NCBI RefSeq assembly: GCF_006385875.1 | Contig: NZ_VFSU01000032.1 | Coordinates: 1-64,000 of the forward strand | Direction: 5' to 3' | Length of the DNA stretch: 64,000 nucleotides | Origin: Sandaracinobacter neustonicus | GTDB taxonomy: Bacteria; Pseudomonadota; Alphaproteobacteria; Sphingomonadales; Sphingomonadaceae | In this document: in pieces, positions 1 to 9,325 of the stretch | Layout of the letters: each line of letters opens with the position of its first letter | How positions within the stretch are numbered: the stretch's first letter is position 1 | The notes under the pieces: generated by a model | Databases searched by the model: none | What the model was told of the DNA's origin: nothing | Seen by the model: the letters and a program-made list of their open reading frames with translations, nothing else | Program-made: the position numbers and the translations under genes

Positions 1-27
1 GCCATCACCCCCGATATGGGCGCTTGC

Positions 28-870
28 TCAACCCCGCAACAGGGTGATGCTCATCCGGCGGTTGCGCGGGTCGAACGGATTGTCCGGATTGAACGGCTCG
101 GTGTCGGCCACGCCCTCCAGCCGGGAGAAGCGTTCCTCCGGCACGCCGCTGGCGGCCAGCGCCGCGCGGGTCGCCTCGGCGCGCCCGGCAGAGAGCGTCC
201 AGTTGTTCTCTGCCGCGCCGCGAGTCGCGCCGCTGAAAGGCTGCGCGTCGGTATGGCCGCGAATGGCGATCTTGTTGGGCAGGCCGTCGATGGTTTCCGC
301 CACGGCCGCCAGCAGCCGCCGCGCGCGCGGGTCCATCGCGGTGCCGCCGCTGCCGAACATGGAATAATCCGCCTTGTCCACCAGCTCGATGCGTAAGCCT
401 TCGGGCGTGTGGGAAAAGCGGATCTGCCCCACCAGCGCCTTCAGGCCGGGATCGCGCTCCAGCCGTTTGCGAATCTCGCTCTCCACCTTGCGCAACTGCC
501 CGTCGTCGGAGCGGGCCGGCGCACGCGCGCCGTTGGCCGCCTGATAGGGCGCGACGGGCTGCATCCCCGCGCGGCGCTGATGCGGGGCCACTCCATCCGG
601 ATCTTCCAGCGAACGCCCCTGCATGAAGCCGTTGGAGCCACCGGATTTTTCCGATTCCATCACCGTGGGCGCGAAATAATCGGCGATGCCCTTGCGCTGA
701 TCCTCGTTGGTGGCCCCCAGCAGCCACATCAGCAGGAAAAAGGCCATCATCGCCGTGACGAAATCGGCATAGGCCACCTTCCACGCCCCGCCATGGTGCG
801 TATCATGGCCGCCCACCTTCACCTTTTTGATCAGCACTTCCGGCTCGGGCAGGGGGCCAAGCGCCGTCAT
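28..870 (-). CDS. motB: flagellar motor protein MotB
   Basis: Stator protein that anchors the MotA/MotB channel to peptidoglycan. An N-terminal cytoplasmic stretch leads into one membrane segment (about residues 33-52, YADFVTAMMAFFLLMWLL) that contains the conserved proton-binding Asp, here D36. The C-terminal half (about 150-280) is an OmpA-like peptidoglycan-binding domain with the RGHTDAQPF motif and NRRMSITL near the end. The length of 280 aa is normal. It is the last gene of the leftward flagellar operon and its ATG overlaps the motA stop by 4 bases, suggesting translational coupling. Identification is firm. Confidence 0.95.
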   Translation of the reverse strand: MTALGPLPEPEVLIKKVKVGGHDTHHGGAWKVAYADFVTAMMAFFLLMWLLGATNEDQRKGIADYFAPTVMESEKSGGSNGFMQGRSLEDPDGVAPHQRRAGMQPVAPYQAANGARAPARSDDGQLRKVESEIRKRLERDPGLKALVGQIRFSHTPEGLRIELVDKADYSMFGSGGTAMDPRARRLLAAVAETIDGLPNKIAIRGHTDAQPFSGATRGAAENNWTLSAGRAEATRAALAASGVPEERFSRLEGVADTEPFNPDNPFDPRNRRMSITLLRG

Positions 871-1730
871 TTGCCGCGCACGCCTTCGAACACTTCGGTG
901 AAGCCGGGCTGATTGGCCGGGCGGATCGCGGTGCGCGCCGCCTCCAGCACGATGGGCTGCGGCTGGTTCCGCAGCGAGGCAAGGATCACCCGACGCACCA
1001 CATGGTAGATTTCCGCATCTGCCTCCAAGATGGTTTTCAGCCGCGCCGCCATCGGCCCCACGATCCCATAGGCCAGCAACACGCCCAGAAAGGTGCCCAC
1101 CAGCGCGGAGCCGATCATCCCGCCCAGCACAGCCGGCGGCTGATCGATGGAGCCCATGGTTTTCACCACGCCCAGCACGGCCGCCACGATGCCCAGCGCG
1201 GGCAGCGCGTCCGCCAGCGTCTGCAACTCAGTCGCCGGGCGCATGGCGTCATGGTGGTGGGTTTCGATGGCGGTATCCAGCACATCCTCGATGGCGACCG
1301 AACTCACGGTGCCGGTGGAAACCACCAGCAGCCGCAGCGTATCCGTCACCAGATGCACGAAGAAATGATCGGCCTTCAGGTTCGGATATTCCGCCCACAG
1401 GGAGGAGGATTGCGGGCTTTCCACATGCGGCTCCACCGCGACCGCGCCTTCGGTTTTCAACAGCCGCATCAGCCGCACCGTCAGGAAGATCGCCGCCAGA
1501 TAATCGGCCCGCTTGAAACGCGGCCCTTTCACGATGCGCCCGAACGCGCCGCCCAGTTGCTTCAGGCTGCCCACATCATTGGCGACGATGATCGCGCCCA
1601 CGGCCGCCCCGCCGATGATCAGCATTTCGTGCGGCAGCGCATGGAACACCGGCCCCAGCGAGCCGCCGGTGATCGCGAAGCCGCCGAACACCATCACCAG
1701 AAGCACGACGAGTCCGGCGATGGCCATCAT
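867..1730 (-). CDS. motA: flagellar motor stator protein MotA
   Basis: Membrane partner of MotB in the ion-driven stator. Four hydrophobic segments are visible: two near the N terminus (from MMAIAGLVVLLVMVFGGF) and two between about residues 165 and 230 (LGIVAAVLGVVKTMG and the segment ending in LAYGIVGP). I chose the ATG at 1730, giving 287 aa, which matches the usual MotA length and puts the first membrane helix at the start. A TTG nine codons upstream is the alternative. The gene follows flgL closely and overlaps motB by 4 bases. Confidence 0.93.
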   Translation of the reverse strand: MMAIAGLVVLLVMVFGGFAITGGSLGPVFHALPHEMLIIGGAAVGAIIVANDVGSLKQLGGAFGRIVKGPRFKRADYLAAIFLTVRLMRLLKTEGAVAVEPHVESPQSSSLWAEYPNLKADHFFVHLVTDTLRLLVVSTGTVSSVAIEDVLDTAIETHHHDAMRPATELQTLADALPALGIVAAVLGVVKTMGSIDQPPAVLGGMIGSALVGTFLGVLLAYGIVGPMAARLKTILEADAEIYHVVRRVILASLRNQPQPIVLEAARTAIRPANQPGFTEVFEGVRGK

Positions 1731-1796
1731 GGCGGTGAAAATCCCCTGCTTGGGCAAAAGCGTCCGGGGTTGAAAACGGCCCTCAGCCGTCGGGCT

Positions 1797-2711
1797 TTAG
1801 CCGATCCTGTCGAACAGGGTTCCGTCATAGATGTGCACGAAGCTGGCCTGCGCGGCCTCCAGCGTGGTTTTCAGCGCGTCCAGCCGGGCGATGGCGGCCG
1901 TCATATCCAGCCCCTTCACCGCCTTCATCGTCTCGGCGATCTGCAACCGCGCCTCGGCGATCCGGTCGGTCTCGTCCTCCAGCCGCGCCATGCCCGCACC
2001 GATCCGCGCCTGTCCGTCGATCAGCCGGTTGGTGGCGCTTTCCAGCCCGGTCAGCGTGTCGGCAAAGGCTGCCGCGCGCAAATCAGGGTCCGTTTCTTCC
2101 AGCGCGGCCGCCAGCTTCTCTAGCGCGGCGAAGGCGGACGTCTCGCCCGATCCGAACAGCAACGGCCCGGATGGCGGGGAGGCCCCGTCGATCCCGGCGG
2201 CTTCGGCCCCGGCCGCCCGGTCGAACCCCTGCCACTCCACGCTTCCATCCGGCAATGTCGTATAGGCATCCGTGGCGCTGGCCGAACCGGCGAACAGGGA
2301 TCGCCCGGATTCGTCCTTCGCATTGGCGGAATCGAGCAATTGCTGCCGCAGCACCGCGACTTCGCGCGCGATCACCTGCCGGTCTTCCGCGGTCATGGTG
2401 CCGTTCGCACCCATCAGCGCCAGTTCCTTCGCGCGCAGAAGCGCCGCATTCGCATTGTCCACGGCGGTCTCCGCCAGCGAGAGGCGACTGGAAGCGCGGT
2501 CCAGGCTGCGCTTGTCCGAGGCCAGCCGCGTGTCCAGCCGCGTCAGCTGCGCCGCGCGATTGGCGGCCGCCGGGTCTTCGGATGGCGTGGTAAACCGCTC
2601 CCCCAACGAGATTTGTTTCCCCAGCGTTTCGATCTCCCGGTCCAGCGCGCGCATGCGATCCGCCTGCGCCAGCAGGGGGCTGCGGCTGTTCACGGAAACG
2701 GGCGTGGGCAT
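1797..2711 (-). CDS. flgL: flagellar hook-filament junction protein FlgL (HAP3)
   Basis: Junction protein between the hook (through FlgK) and the flagellin filament. The 304-aa protein has a flagellin-like N-terminal helical domain (about residues 10-140, with heptad-like stretches such as LTRLDTRLASDKRSLDRASS) and a helical C terminus (about 220-300). The middle is a short variable domain. It directly follows flgK, as in most flagellar operons, and precedes motA. The N terminus is less canonical than enteric FlgL, but the position and flagellin-type ends support the assignment. Confidence 0.88.
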   Translation of the reverse strand: MPTPVSVNSRSPLLAQADRMRALDREIETLGKQISLGERFTTPSEDPAAANRAAQLTRLDTRLASDKRSLDRASSRLSLAETAVDNANAALLRAKELALMGANGTMTAEDRQVIAREVAVLRQQLLDSANAKDESGRSLFAGSASATDAYTTLPDGSVEWQGFDRAAGAEAAGIDGASPPSGPLLFGSGETSAFAALEKLAAALEETDPDLRAAAFADTLTGLESATNRLIDGQARIGAGMARLEDETDRIAEARLQIAETMKAVKGLDMTAAIARLDALKTTLEAAQASFVHIYDGTLFDRIG

Positions 2712-2724
2712 TCTCTCAGTCTCC

Positions 2725-4575
2725 TCAGCGGCTGGATTGCAGCAGCGTCTCGAAAATCTCGCGCGCGGCCTGAATGATGCGGGCGTTGGCGTTATACGCC
2801 TGCTGCAAGCGCAGCATGTCGGTCGCCTCGGTGTTCAGATCCACGCCGGATGCCAGCGAAAGCGCCTCTGCGGCCTGATTGCGGTTTTCCCGCGCGATCT
2901 CGAAGCGCTGCTGCCGGGATGCGGCTGCAACCGCCACACGGCTCACCAGTGCATCCGCCTGCGCCCCCGGAGAGGTGCCGGTGCCGCTGCCGTCGCGCAG
3001 CGCCAGCAACGCCAGCGCATTGCCGTTGCCGCCGGAATTCGCCCCGTTGCGCCGGATGGCGAAGCTGTCGCCCTCGCCCACGCTGCCCGTGAGTTGCACT
3101 GCGAAGCCGTCGCCTTCGATCCAGCCCCCCGCCACGCCGCTGCCCAACACCGTGCCAAGGCTGTCAGTCAGCGTCAGTGTGCCGCCGCTGTTCGTCAGCG
3201 TGTAGGGCGGGGAAGAAGGGGGCAGCAGCGCATCGTCCACCCGAAGGCTCAGCCCGGCGCTGCCGCTGTTGGTGGCGTCCGCTTCGGATAGCCAGCGCTG
3301 CGCCGTCGCGATCTGCCCGGCATCCATCGGCCTGAGGCTGATCGCAGCCGCGCCGCTGCTGTCGGCAATGCGGAACAGGTCGCCGTTGCGCGGCGTGCCC
3401 GCGCCTTCGACAGAGAGGCCGTCCAGCGTCAGCGGCAGCGTCCCCGTCACGCTGCCCAGTCCGTCATCGCGCGACAAGGTCCAGTCCGCGCCGTTGAAGA
3501 TCAACGTCATCGGATGCGCCGTTGCGCCTTCCTCCAACGCCAGAGTGACGCGCGCGGAGCCGCCATTCGCTCCGGCAGGCGTGGCGAGCGGCCGCGTCGT
3601 CTGGAACAGGATTCCGCCATCGTCCCCGTTGGAATCGACCCCCTCGGTATGCACCCGGTTGAAATCCGAGGCGACTTGCGTGGCCAGCGTATCCAGCCGC
3701 GTGCGCGCCTCTGTCAGTTGCACCCGCGCATCCGAAAGCCCGGCGATGCTGCCGGACAGCAGCGGCGCAGGCTCGTCCGCGCCGCTCGGCCCCACCCGCA
3801 GTTCAAGCCCGGTGGCAGAGGGCAATACCCGAACAGACTGCGCGTTGCTGCCGGAGACCAGCAGCGGCCCGCCCGCATCGGGTATTCGCACCTCGGCCTG
3901 CCCCAGATGATCCAGCGACACATCCAGCGTGCTGATGGAACCCATCTGCGCCAGCAGCCGGTCCCGCTCGTCTGCCAGCGAAGCCGCCGCCGCGCTGCCC
4001 TCCGCCGTGCGGCGCAAGCGCCCGTTCACGTCGGCCAGCGCCTGGGACAGATCGTTCAGCGTCGTCCCTTCGATGCGGGCTTCGCTCAGCAGGTCGGAAT
4101 CCAGCCGCGTCAGGTCATCAGCGCTGCGGTTGAACTGGTCTGCCAGCGCATCGGCCTTGGCCAGAAACGTCTCGCGCACAGCCAGATCGGTCGGATCATT
4201 GGCGAGGTCCGACAGCGCGCCGAACAGGTCGTTCAGCGGGGTGTCCAGCGCGTTCGGCCCGGTCAGCGCCGCCTCGATAGAGGTCAGCCAGCGGCTGGAG
4301 GCATCCAGCGCCGCCACATCGCCTTCGGTGCGGCGCAGCGTATCCAGTTGCAGCAGGTCCACCGCGCGGTTCACGGCCGTCAGCCGCACGCCGGAGCTGC
4401 CGCCCACATCCAGTTCGGTCACGCCCGATTTGCCGCCATTGCCCGCGGGCGAGAATTGCGCCGTGCGGCGGACATGGCCGGGGGTGGAGGCGTTGGCGAC
4501 ATTGTCCGCCACCAGTTCCATCGCCCGCGTGTAAGCCCGCACGCCGCTCTGGCCGATGAACAGCATGTCGCTCAT
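2725..4575 (-). CDS. flgK: flagellar hook-associated protein FlgK (HAP1)
   Basis: First junction protein, placed on the hook tip before FlgL. The 616 aa start with the rod/hook-type motif (ELVADNVANASTPGHVRR, about residues 20-38, a variant of the usual ANxxTPGY) and end with the paired helical region containing LRLQQAYNANARIIQAAREIFETLL, the C-terminal signature shared by FlgE, FlgG and FlgK. The middle, about 230-520, is a variable beta-rich domain. The start overlaps the stop of the preceding short flgJ gene by 4 bases. Confidence 0.93.
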   Translation of the reverse strand: MSDMLFIGQSGVRAYTRAMELVADNVANASTPGHVRRTAQFSPAGNGGKSGVTELDVGGSSGVRLTAVNRAVDLLQLDTLRRTEGDVAALDASSRWLTSIEAALTGPNALDTPLNDLFGALSDLANDPTDLAVRETFLAKADALADQFNRSADDLTRLDSDLLSEARIEGTTLNDLSQALADVNGRLRRTAEGSAAAASLADERDRLLAQMGSISTLDVSLDHLGQAEVRIPDAGGPLLVSGSNAQSVRVLPSATGLELRVGPSGADEPAPLLSGSIAGLSDARVQLTEARTRLDTLATQVASDFNRVHTEGVDSNGDDGGILFQTTRPLATPAGANGGSARVTLALEEGATAHPMTLIFNGADWTLSRDDGLGSVTGTLPLTLDGLSVEGAGTPRNGDLFRIADSSGAAAISLRPMDAGQIATAQRWLSEADATNSGSAGLSLRVDDALLPPSSPPYTLTNSGGTLTLTDSLGTVLGSGVAGGWIEGDGFAVQLTGSVGEGDSFAIRRNGANSGGNGNALALLALRDGSGTGTSPGAQADALVSRVAVAAASRQQRFEIARENRNQAAEALSLASGVDLNTEATDMLRLQQAYNANARIIQAAREIFETLLQSSR

Positions 4576-4784
4576 TTGCTGTCACCGATCAGCCGGGCGA
4601 AGCCGAAGGGCGCGGTTTCCGCCAATTGCTTCGCCAGCGTATCCAGCGCCAGCGGGGCGGCCCCGTCATTTGGCAGAACCGGCTGCAGCAATTGCCGCAG
4701 CATCATCGCCTCGAACGCCTTTGCGGCCTCTTTCGTCTCGGCAGAAGGTTGCGGGCGCGGGGTCGCGGAAATCGGTTCAATCAT
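4572..4784 (-). CDS. flgJ: rod-binding protein, single-domain FlgJ
   Basis: Small cytoplasmic or periplasmic protein of 70 aa matching only the N-terminal rod-binding domain of FlgJ (KEAAKAFEAMMLRQLLQPV at about residues 18-36). It lacks the muramidase domain of enteric FlgJ, which is common in Alphaproteobacteria; rod assembly then relies on a separate lytic enzyme, not seen in this window. It overlaps flgI and flgK by 4 bases on either side. Its location between flgI and flgK is the canonical flgJ position and is the main evidence besides the motif. Confidence 0.85.
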   Translation of the reverse strand: MIEPISATPRPQPSAETKEAAKAFEAMMLRQLLQPVLPNDGAAPLALDTLAKQLAETAPFGFARLIGDSK

Positions 4785-5905
4785 ATCACCACCAGTTCGG
4801 CGCGCAGCGCGCCCGCTTCCTTCAGGGCTTCAAGGATGGCCACCAGATCGCCCGGCGCGGCCCCCAGCGCGTTCACAGCGTTCACGATGTCAGACAATTT
4901 CGCCCCCGGCGCGAACATCGCCATGCGCGCCTTGGGCTGATCCGCCTGCACATCGGATCGCGGCGTGATCGCCGTATCGCCCCGACGAGCGAAGGGCGCG
5001 GGCTGGGAGACCTGCCAATCCTCGGAAACGGACAGGGTAAGATTGCCGTGCGCCACCGCGGCGGGCCGCACGCGCACGTCGCCGCTGATCACCACGGTGC
5101 CAGTGCGCGCATTCACCACCACCCGCGCGGCGGGCAGGGCGGGGGAGAGCGTGAGCCCCTCGATCCGCGCCGCCAGCGCTACCCGATCCATCGCCGTGCC
5201 CGGCGCGTCGATCTCCACCGAAACCGCGTCCAGCGCCCGTGCGGCGGGGCGGTTCAGTTCCGTATTGATACGATCCGCCATCGCCTGCGCGGTTTCAAAG
5301 CTGGGGCTGACAAGATCCAGCCGCAGCTTGTCGGCGGCGGCAAAGGGGCTGGGCACGGGCCGTTCCACCATGGCCCCGCCCGGAATCCGCCCGGAGGTGG
5401 GGGTGTTCACCACGATCCGCGAGCCGTCCGCGCCATCCGCGCCAAAGCCGCCGACCGTCAGATTGCCCTGCGCCAGCGCATAGGTCTCCCCATCCGCCCC
5501 CTTCAAAGGGGCCAGCAACAAGGTGCCGCCGCGCAGCGATTTCGCCTTGCCCAGCGCGGAAATCGTCACGTCCAGCTTCTGCCCCGGCTTGGCGAAGGGC
5601 GGCAGTTCCGCCGTGATCATCACCGCCGCCGCATTCTTCAGCGCCGGGTTCACGCCGGGCGGCAGCTGCACCCCCAGCGCACTCGCCGCCGAGCGCATGG
5701 ATTGCACCGTGAAGGCCAGATTATCATCCCCGGTGCCGGGCAGGCCCACCACCAGCCCATAGCCAACAAGGCTGTTGCCCCGCACGCCCTGATAGCGCGC
5801 CAGATCCTTGATCCGCTCCGGCGCGCCCTGCGCTTGCGCGGGCTGCATCAGTTGCGGCGCACCGAACCACAGCGCCAGCGCGATCAGGAACCACAATGTG
5901 CGCAT
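4781..5905 (-). CDS. flgI: flagellar P-ring protein FlgI
   Basis: Forms the periplasmic P-ring around the rod. The true start is the ATG at 5905: it overlaps the flgH stop in an ATGA arrangement and begins a clear signal peptide (MRTLWFLIALALWF, cleaved near AQA). The mature protein begins with the family signature ERIKDLARYQGVRGNSLVGYG and GLPGTGDD. Length is 374 aa, typical of FlgI. The reading frame stays open further upstream, but that part is out of character and overlaps flgH. FlgA, encoded nearby in the opposite direction, is its known assembly chaperone. Confidence 0.96.
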   Translation of the reverse strand: MRTLWFLIALALWFGAPQLMQPAQAQGAPERIKDLARYQGVRGNSLVGYGLVVGLPGTGDDNLAFTVQSMRSAASALGVQLPPGVNPALKNAAAVMITAELPPFAKPGQKLDVTISALGKAKSLRGGTLLLAPLKGADGETYALAQGNLTVGGFGADGADGSRIVVNTPTSGRIPGGAMVERPVPSPFAAADKLRLDLVSPSFETAQAMADRINTELNRPAARALDAVSVEIDAPGTAMDRVALAARIEGLTLSPALPAARVVVNARTGTVVISGDVRVRPAAVAHGNLTLSVSEDWQVSQPAPFARRGDTAITPRSDVQADQPKARMAMFAPGAKLSDIVNAVNALGAAPGDLVAILEALKEAGALRAELVVI

Positions 5906-6570
5906 CAGAAGGGCGTCACAGCGTCGAAAAAGCGGCTGAGCCAGCCCTGCCGCGCCTGATTGGCGACTTCGCCGGTGCCAGTGAAGCGCAGCCGCGCATC
6001 GGCGACACGGGTGGAGGGCACGCGATTGTCCGGCCCGATATCCTCCGGCCGCACGATCCCCGTCAGCTGCACCTGCTCCTCGCCGCGCACCAACCGGATG
6101 CGGCGGTCTCCCGCCACCATCAGCGCGCCGTTCGGCAGCACCCGCACCACCGTCACCGTGAACTCGCCGGACAGGCTGTTCGCCTGACTCGCGCCGCCGG
6201 AGCCGGCGAAACTGCTGGAAGTCCCACCGGAAAACAGCCCCTCGTCGATCTTGTTCAGCGGCCATGCGTTCGGCAGGTCCAGTGATCGGTTGCTCGTGCG
6301 GCTGCTATCCTGCTCCACGCTCTTTTCCGCGCGGATGCGCTCCACCAGCCGGATCGTCAGCAGATCGCCCATTCGCCGCGCCCGCCGGTCCTCCGCCAGC
6401 GCCAGCCCCCCGGCAGAGGCCTGCCAGATTCCGCCCGTAGGTGCAGCAGGCGCAGGCGCTTCGGCCAGCGCCACGGGCACCGGCGGCACGGCATCGGACA
6501 GGTGTCGAGCGGCGCTGCATCCGTTCAGAAGAAACAGGAAAGGCAGCAGCTTAGACAGCTTGGTTGACAT
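5905..6570 (-). CDS. flgH: flagellar L-ring lipoprotein FlgH
   Basis: Outer-membrane L-ring subunit. The N terminus is a lipoprotein signal with a lipobox (FLLNGCSA, Cys at about residue 18). The core has the family features RRARRMGDLLTIRLVE, the serine-rich SGGTSSSFAGSG stretch, and the C-terminal VRPEDIGPDNRVPSTRVADAR. At 221 aa it is of normal size. It overlaps the end of flgG by 20 bases upstream and shares ATGA with flgI downstream. Confidence 0.95.
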   Translation of the reverse strand: MSTKLSKLLPFLFLLNGCSAARHLSDAVPPVPVALAEAPAPAAPTGGIWQASAGGLALAEDRRARRMGDLLTIRLVERIRAEKSVEQDSSRTSNRSLDLPNAWPLNKIDEGLFSGGTSSSFAGSGGASQANSLSGEFTVTVVRVLPNGALMVAGDRRIRLVRGEEQVQLTGIVRPEDIGPDNRVPSTRVADARLRFTGTGEVANQARQGWLSRFFDAVTPF

Positions 6571-7336
6571 ATCTCATCATTTCGTCTGCGGCGGAAATCA
6601 CCTTGGAATTGATCTCATAGGCCCGCTGGGTTTCGATCATGTCGACCAGTTCCTGCACGGTGGACACGTTGGAGCCTTCCAATGACCCCTGCCGGATTTT
6701 CCCGAACCCGGCTTCGCCGCCCACGCCCTGCTGTGGCGCGCCTGAAGCCGCCGATTCCAGAAACAGATTCTCCCCCACCGGTTCCAGCCCGGCCGGGTTG
6801 ATGAAGCTGGTCAGCGTAATCTGCCCGATCTCCGTCGGTGCGCTTTCCCCGGCCAGTTGGGCGGAAACCGTCCCGTCCGCGCCGATGGTCACGGCGGTTG
6901 CACCCTGCGGAATCTGGATTCCGGGCGCAACCGGATAGCCCTGCGGCGTCACGATCCGCCCCCCCGCGTCGCTGGTGAACGCCCCGGCGCGGGTATAGGC
7001 CGCCCGCCCGTCCGGCAGCGTCACTTCGAACAGGCCCTGCCCATCGACGGCGAGGTCCAGCGCATTGTCCGTCACGGTGAAATTGCCCTGCGTATGCACC
7101 CGCTCACTGCCTGCCACCCGCACGCCGGAGCCGGTGGAAAGCCCCATGCCAAAGCGCGCATCGGCCCCTTGCGGGGCACCTGCCGGGCGCGTCGTCTGAT
7201 ACATCAGTGTTTCGAACGCGGCGCGGTCTCGCTTGAAACCCACCGTGCCGGAATTGGCCAGATTGTTGGAAATGGTGCGCAACCGGGCGTCCAGCGCCTC
7301 CAGTCCGGACCGTGCGATGGCAAGGGCGCTGGGCAA
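6551..7336 (-). CDS. flgG: flagellar distal rod protein FlgG
   Basis: Distal rod subunit. The N-terminal rod motif (LRTISNNLANSGTVGFKRDRAAFETLMYQ, broken across residues about 20-48), the central GNFTVTDNALDLAVDGQGLF and the C-terminal SNVSTVQELVDMIETQRAYEINSKVI are all canonical. The length of 261 aa matches FlgG. The start is a TTG; a good Shine-Dalgarno (AGGAGAGG) lies a few bases upstream and there is no ATG nearby that keeps the conserved N terminus. The non-ATG start may lower its expression relative to FlgE. Confidence 0.95.
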   Translation of the reverse strand: MPSALAIARSGLEALDARLRTISNNLANSGTVGFKRDRAAFETLMYQTTRPAGAPQGADARFGMGLSTGSGVRVAGSERVHTQGNFTVTDNALDLAVDGQGLFEVTLPDGRAAYTRAGAFTSDAGGRIVTPQGYPVAPGIQIPQGATAVTIGADGTVSAQLAGESAPTEIGQITLTSFINPAGLEPVGENLFLESAASGAPQQGVGGEAGFGKIRQGSLEGSNVSTVQELVDMIETQRAYEINSKVISAADEMMRYVNQAV

Positions 7337-7346
7337 ATCCTCTCTC

Positions 7347-8081
7347 CTACTGCACGCGCATCAGCGACGCGGAGGCTTCGTCCATGTCGCGTGCGGTGGT
7401 GATCAGCTTGGTCTGCAATTCAAAGCGGCGGGATTGCTCCACCAGTTCCACCAGCGCCGCCGCCGTCTCCACATTGGAACGCTCGATGGCCCCCACCGTC
7501 ACGGTCGCGGTCTCGTCCGTCTCCATCGCGGGGGCGCGGAATAGGCCGTCCGCCCCGCGCGCCAGTGTCGCCGGGTCCGGCGTCACCAGCTTCAGCCGCG
7601 CCACTTCCACGAAGGGCGCATCGTCCGAAGCCCGCGTTTCCAGCGCGCCGTCGCGGCCGATCCGCAGCGATTGGAAGCCCGTGGCAATGGCAATCGGCCC
7701 GTCCTCGCCCATCACCGCATGGCCGTCGCCCGTCAGCAGCCGCCCCTCCGGGTCGATCCGCAAATCGCCGCGCCGTGTCAGCGCCTCGCCGCCGCCGCTG
7801 TCCGCGACTGCCAGCCAGGCCCCGCCGTCCATGGCCACGTCCAGCGCATTGCCGGTGCTTTCCACTCGCCCGGGGTTCAGCAGATCGTGCGGGGATTCCC
7901 CGCCCGATTGCGCCCGCGCCGTCAGCGCCGCACCCGAAGGCGTGAGGAATCCGGCCCCCAGCGCCGCCATCTCGCGCCGGAAACCTGGCGTCGCCGCATT
8001 TGCGAGATTGTGCGCGGTAACCGATTGCGATTCCTGCGCCCGCTGCAACCCGGTGAGGGCGGTATAGACAAGCCGGTCCAT
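7347..8081 (-). CDS. flgF: flagellar proximal rod protein FlgF
   Basis: Proximal rod subunit of 244 aa. The chosen ATG shares an ATGA overlap with the flgE stop and gives the expected N terminus MDRLVYTALTGLQRAQ followed by the rod motif TAHNLANAATPGFRRE (about residues 22-37). The C-terminal ERSNVETAAALVELVEQSRRFELQ is the conserved rod/hook helix. The open frame continues upstream into flgE but without family similarity. It lies between flgE and flgG, the standard order. Confidence 0.94.
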   Translation of the reverse strand: MDRLVYTALTGLQRAQESQSVTAHNLANAATPGFRREMAALGAGFLTPSGAALTARAQSGGESPHDLLNPGRVESTGNALDVAMDGGAWLAVADSGGGEALTRRGDLRIDPEGRLLTGDGHAVMGEDGPIAIATGFQSLRIGRDGALETRASDDAPFVEVARLKLVTPDPATLARGADGLFRAPAMETDETATVTVGAIERSNVETAAALVELVEQSRRFELQTKLITTARDMDEASASLMRVQ

Positions 8082-9310
8082 CAGCTCTTCAGCTGGATGA
8101 TGGTCTGCAGCAAGGTGGAGGCGGTGTCGATCGCGCGGGCGTTCGCCTGAAAGTTGCGCTGCGCGGAAATCAGCCCCACCAACTCGTCCGTCAGGTCCAC
8201 GTTGGAGCGTTCGAGGGAGCCGGAGGCGACGCCGCCAAGCCCCTCCATATTCGGCTCGCCCACCGTGAGGTCGCCCGACGTGGCGGAAACCGTCCAGCTG
8301 ACATTGCCGATCTGCCGCAACCCTTGCGGGTTGGTCACATTGCCCAACGCCAGCTTGCCCAGCGCGAAGGTTTCGCCGTTGGAAAAGGTCGCTTGAATCA
8401 GCCCGTCCCGGTCCACCGCCACACTTTCCAGCCTGCCGGGGGAATAGCCGTCCTGCTCGGTGAAACTCACGGAAAAGGGCTGGTTTTCCATCACGCTGTC
8501 GGCATGGTTCAGGGTGAAGCCGCTGCTGAAGGCGGTGGGCGTCGTCGGGTCCGTCAGCACCCCGTCCGGATCGAACGTCAGCACCTGCGGATCGGGCGGC
8601 GTGGTCGGCGTGACTTCGGAATCGCCCTGAAAGGCGCGCACCTCCCACAGCTTGTTCGGCTCCCCGCCTTCGATACGCCGGTAATAGAGCGTCAGCGTGG
8701 AGGCATTGCCGTTCGCATCATAAACCGTTGTGGATGTGGCATTGTTATAGCTCGTCGGATCGTCGCGGTTGAAGGCGGCGGTGGGCGCGGTGGCGGTGGC
8801 GGGCAGGTTGGCGACGAATCGCACCGCCGTCGTCTCCCGCGCCTCGCCAGAGGCCGTGGGCAGCCGCAGCGATTGCAGCGAACTGGCCCCCGTGCCCGTC
8901 ACCGCGCCGTCGGCCGTGGTCGGCAATACCTGCAAGCGCCGCCCCTCATTGTCGACAACCCAGCGGTCCGCATCCACGGAAAAGGCTCCATTGCGGCTCA
9001 GCGCCAGTGTCGCCGATCCGGCTTCGCCATTCTTCACAAGGAAAAATCCCTGCCCCTCGATGGACATGTCCAGCGCGTTGCTACTCGTCTGGTAGCCGCC
9101 CTGTCCGAACTGCTGGCCGACGCCCTTTACGGAAACCCCCGCACCGTTCGCGCCATTGGGGGCCTGCCCGGGGGAGCGGCTGACGATATCGCCGAAGCTG
9201 ACGCGGGATTTCTTGAACCCCGATGTGCCCACATTGGCGATGTTGTTGGACAGAACTGACAATTCCGTCTGCGAGGCGTTGAGGCCGGTGAGCGAGATGA
9301 AGAAGGTCAT
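8081..9310 (-). CDS. flgE: flagellar hook protein FlgE
   Basis: Main hook subunit, 409 aa. The N terminus has TELSVLSNNIANVGTSGFKKSR (split here as residues about 16-37). The central SSNALDMSIEGQGFFLVK follows near residue 80, and the C terminus carries GSLERSNVDLTDELVGLI and AQRNFQANARAIDTASTLLQ. The variable middle contains a FlgE-D2-type beta domain. It lies downstream of flgD, its capping protein, with 15 bases between them. Confidence 0.95.
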   Translation of the reverse strand: MTFFISLTGLNASQTELSVLSNNIANVGTSGFKKSRVSFGDIVSRSPGQAPNGANGAGVSVKGVGQQFGQGGYQTSSNALDMSIEGQGFFLVKNGEAGSATLALSRNGAFSVDADRWVVDNEGRRLQVLPTTADGAVTGTGASSLQSLRLPTASGEARETTAVRFVANLPATATAPTAAFNRDDPTSYNNATSTTVYDANGNASTLTLYYRRIEGGEPNKLWEVRAFQGDSEVTPTTPPDPQVLTFDPDGVLTDPTTPTAFSSGFTLNHADSVMENQPFSVSFTEQDGYSPGRLESVAVDRDGLIQATFSNGETFALGKLALGNVTNPQGLRQIGNVSWTVSATSGDLTVGEPNMEGLGGVASGSLERSNVDLTDELVGLISAQRNFQANARAIDTASTLLQTIIQLKS

Positions 9311-9325
9311 GTGCGGTCAGGCCTT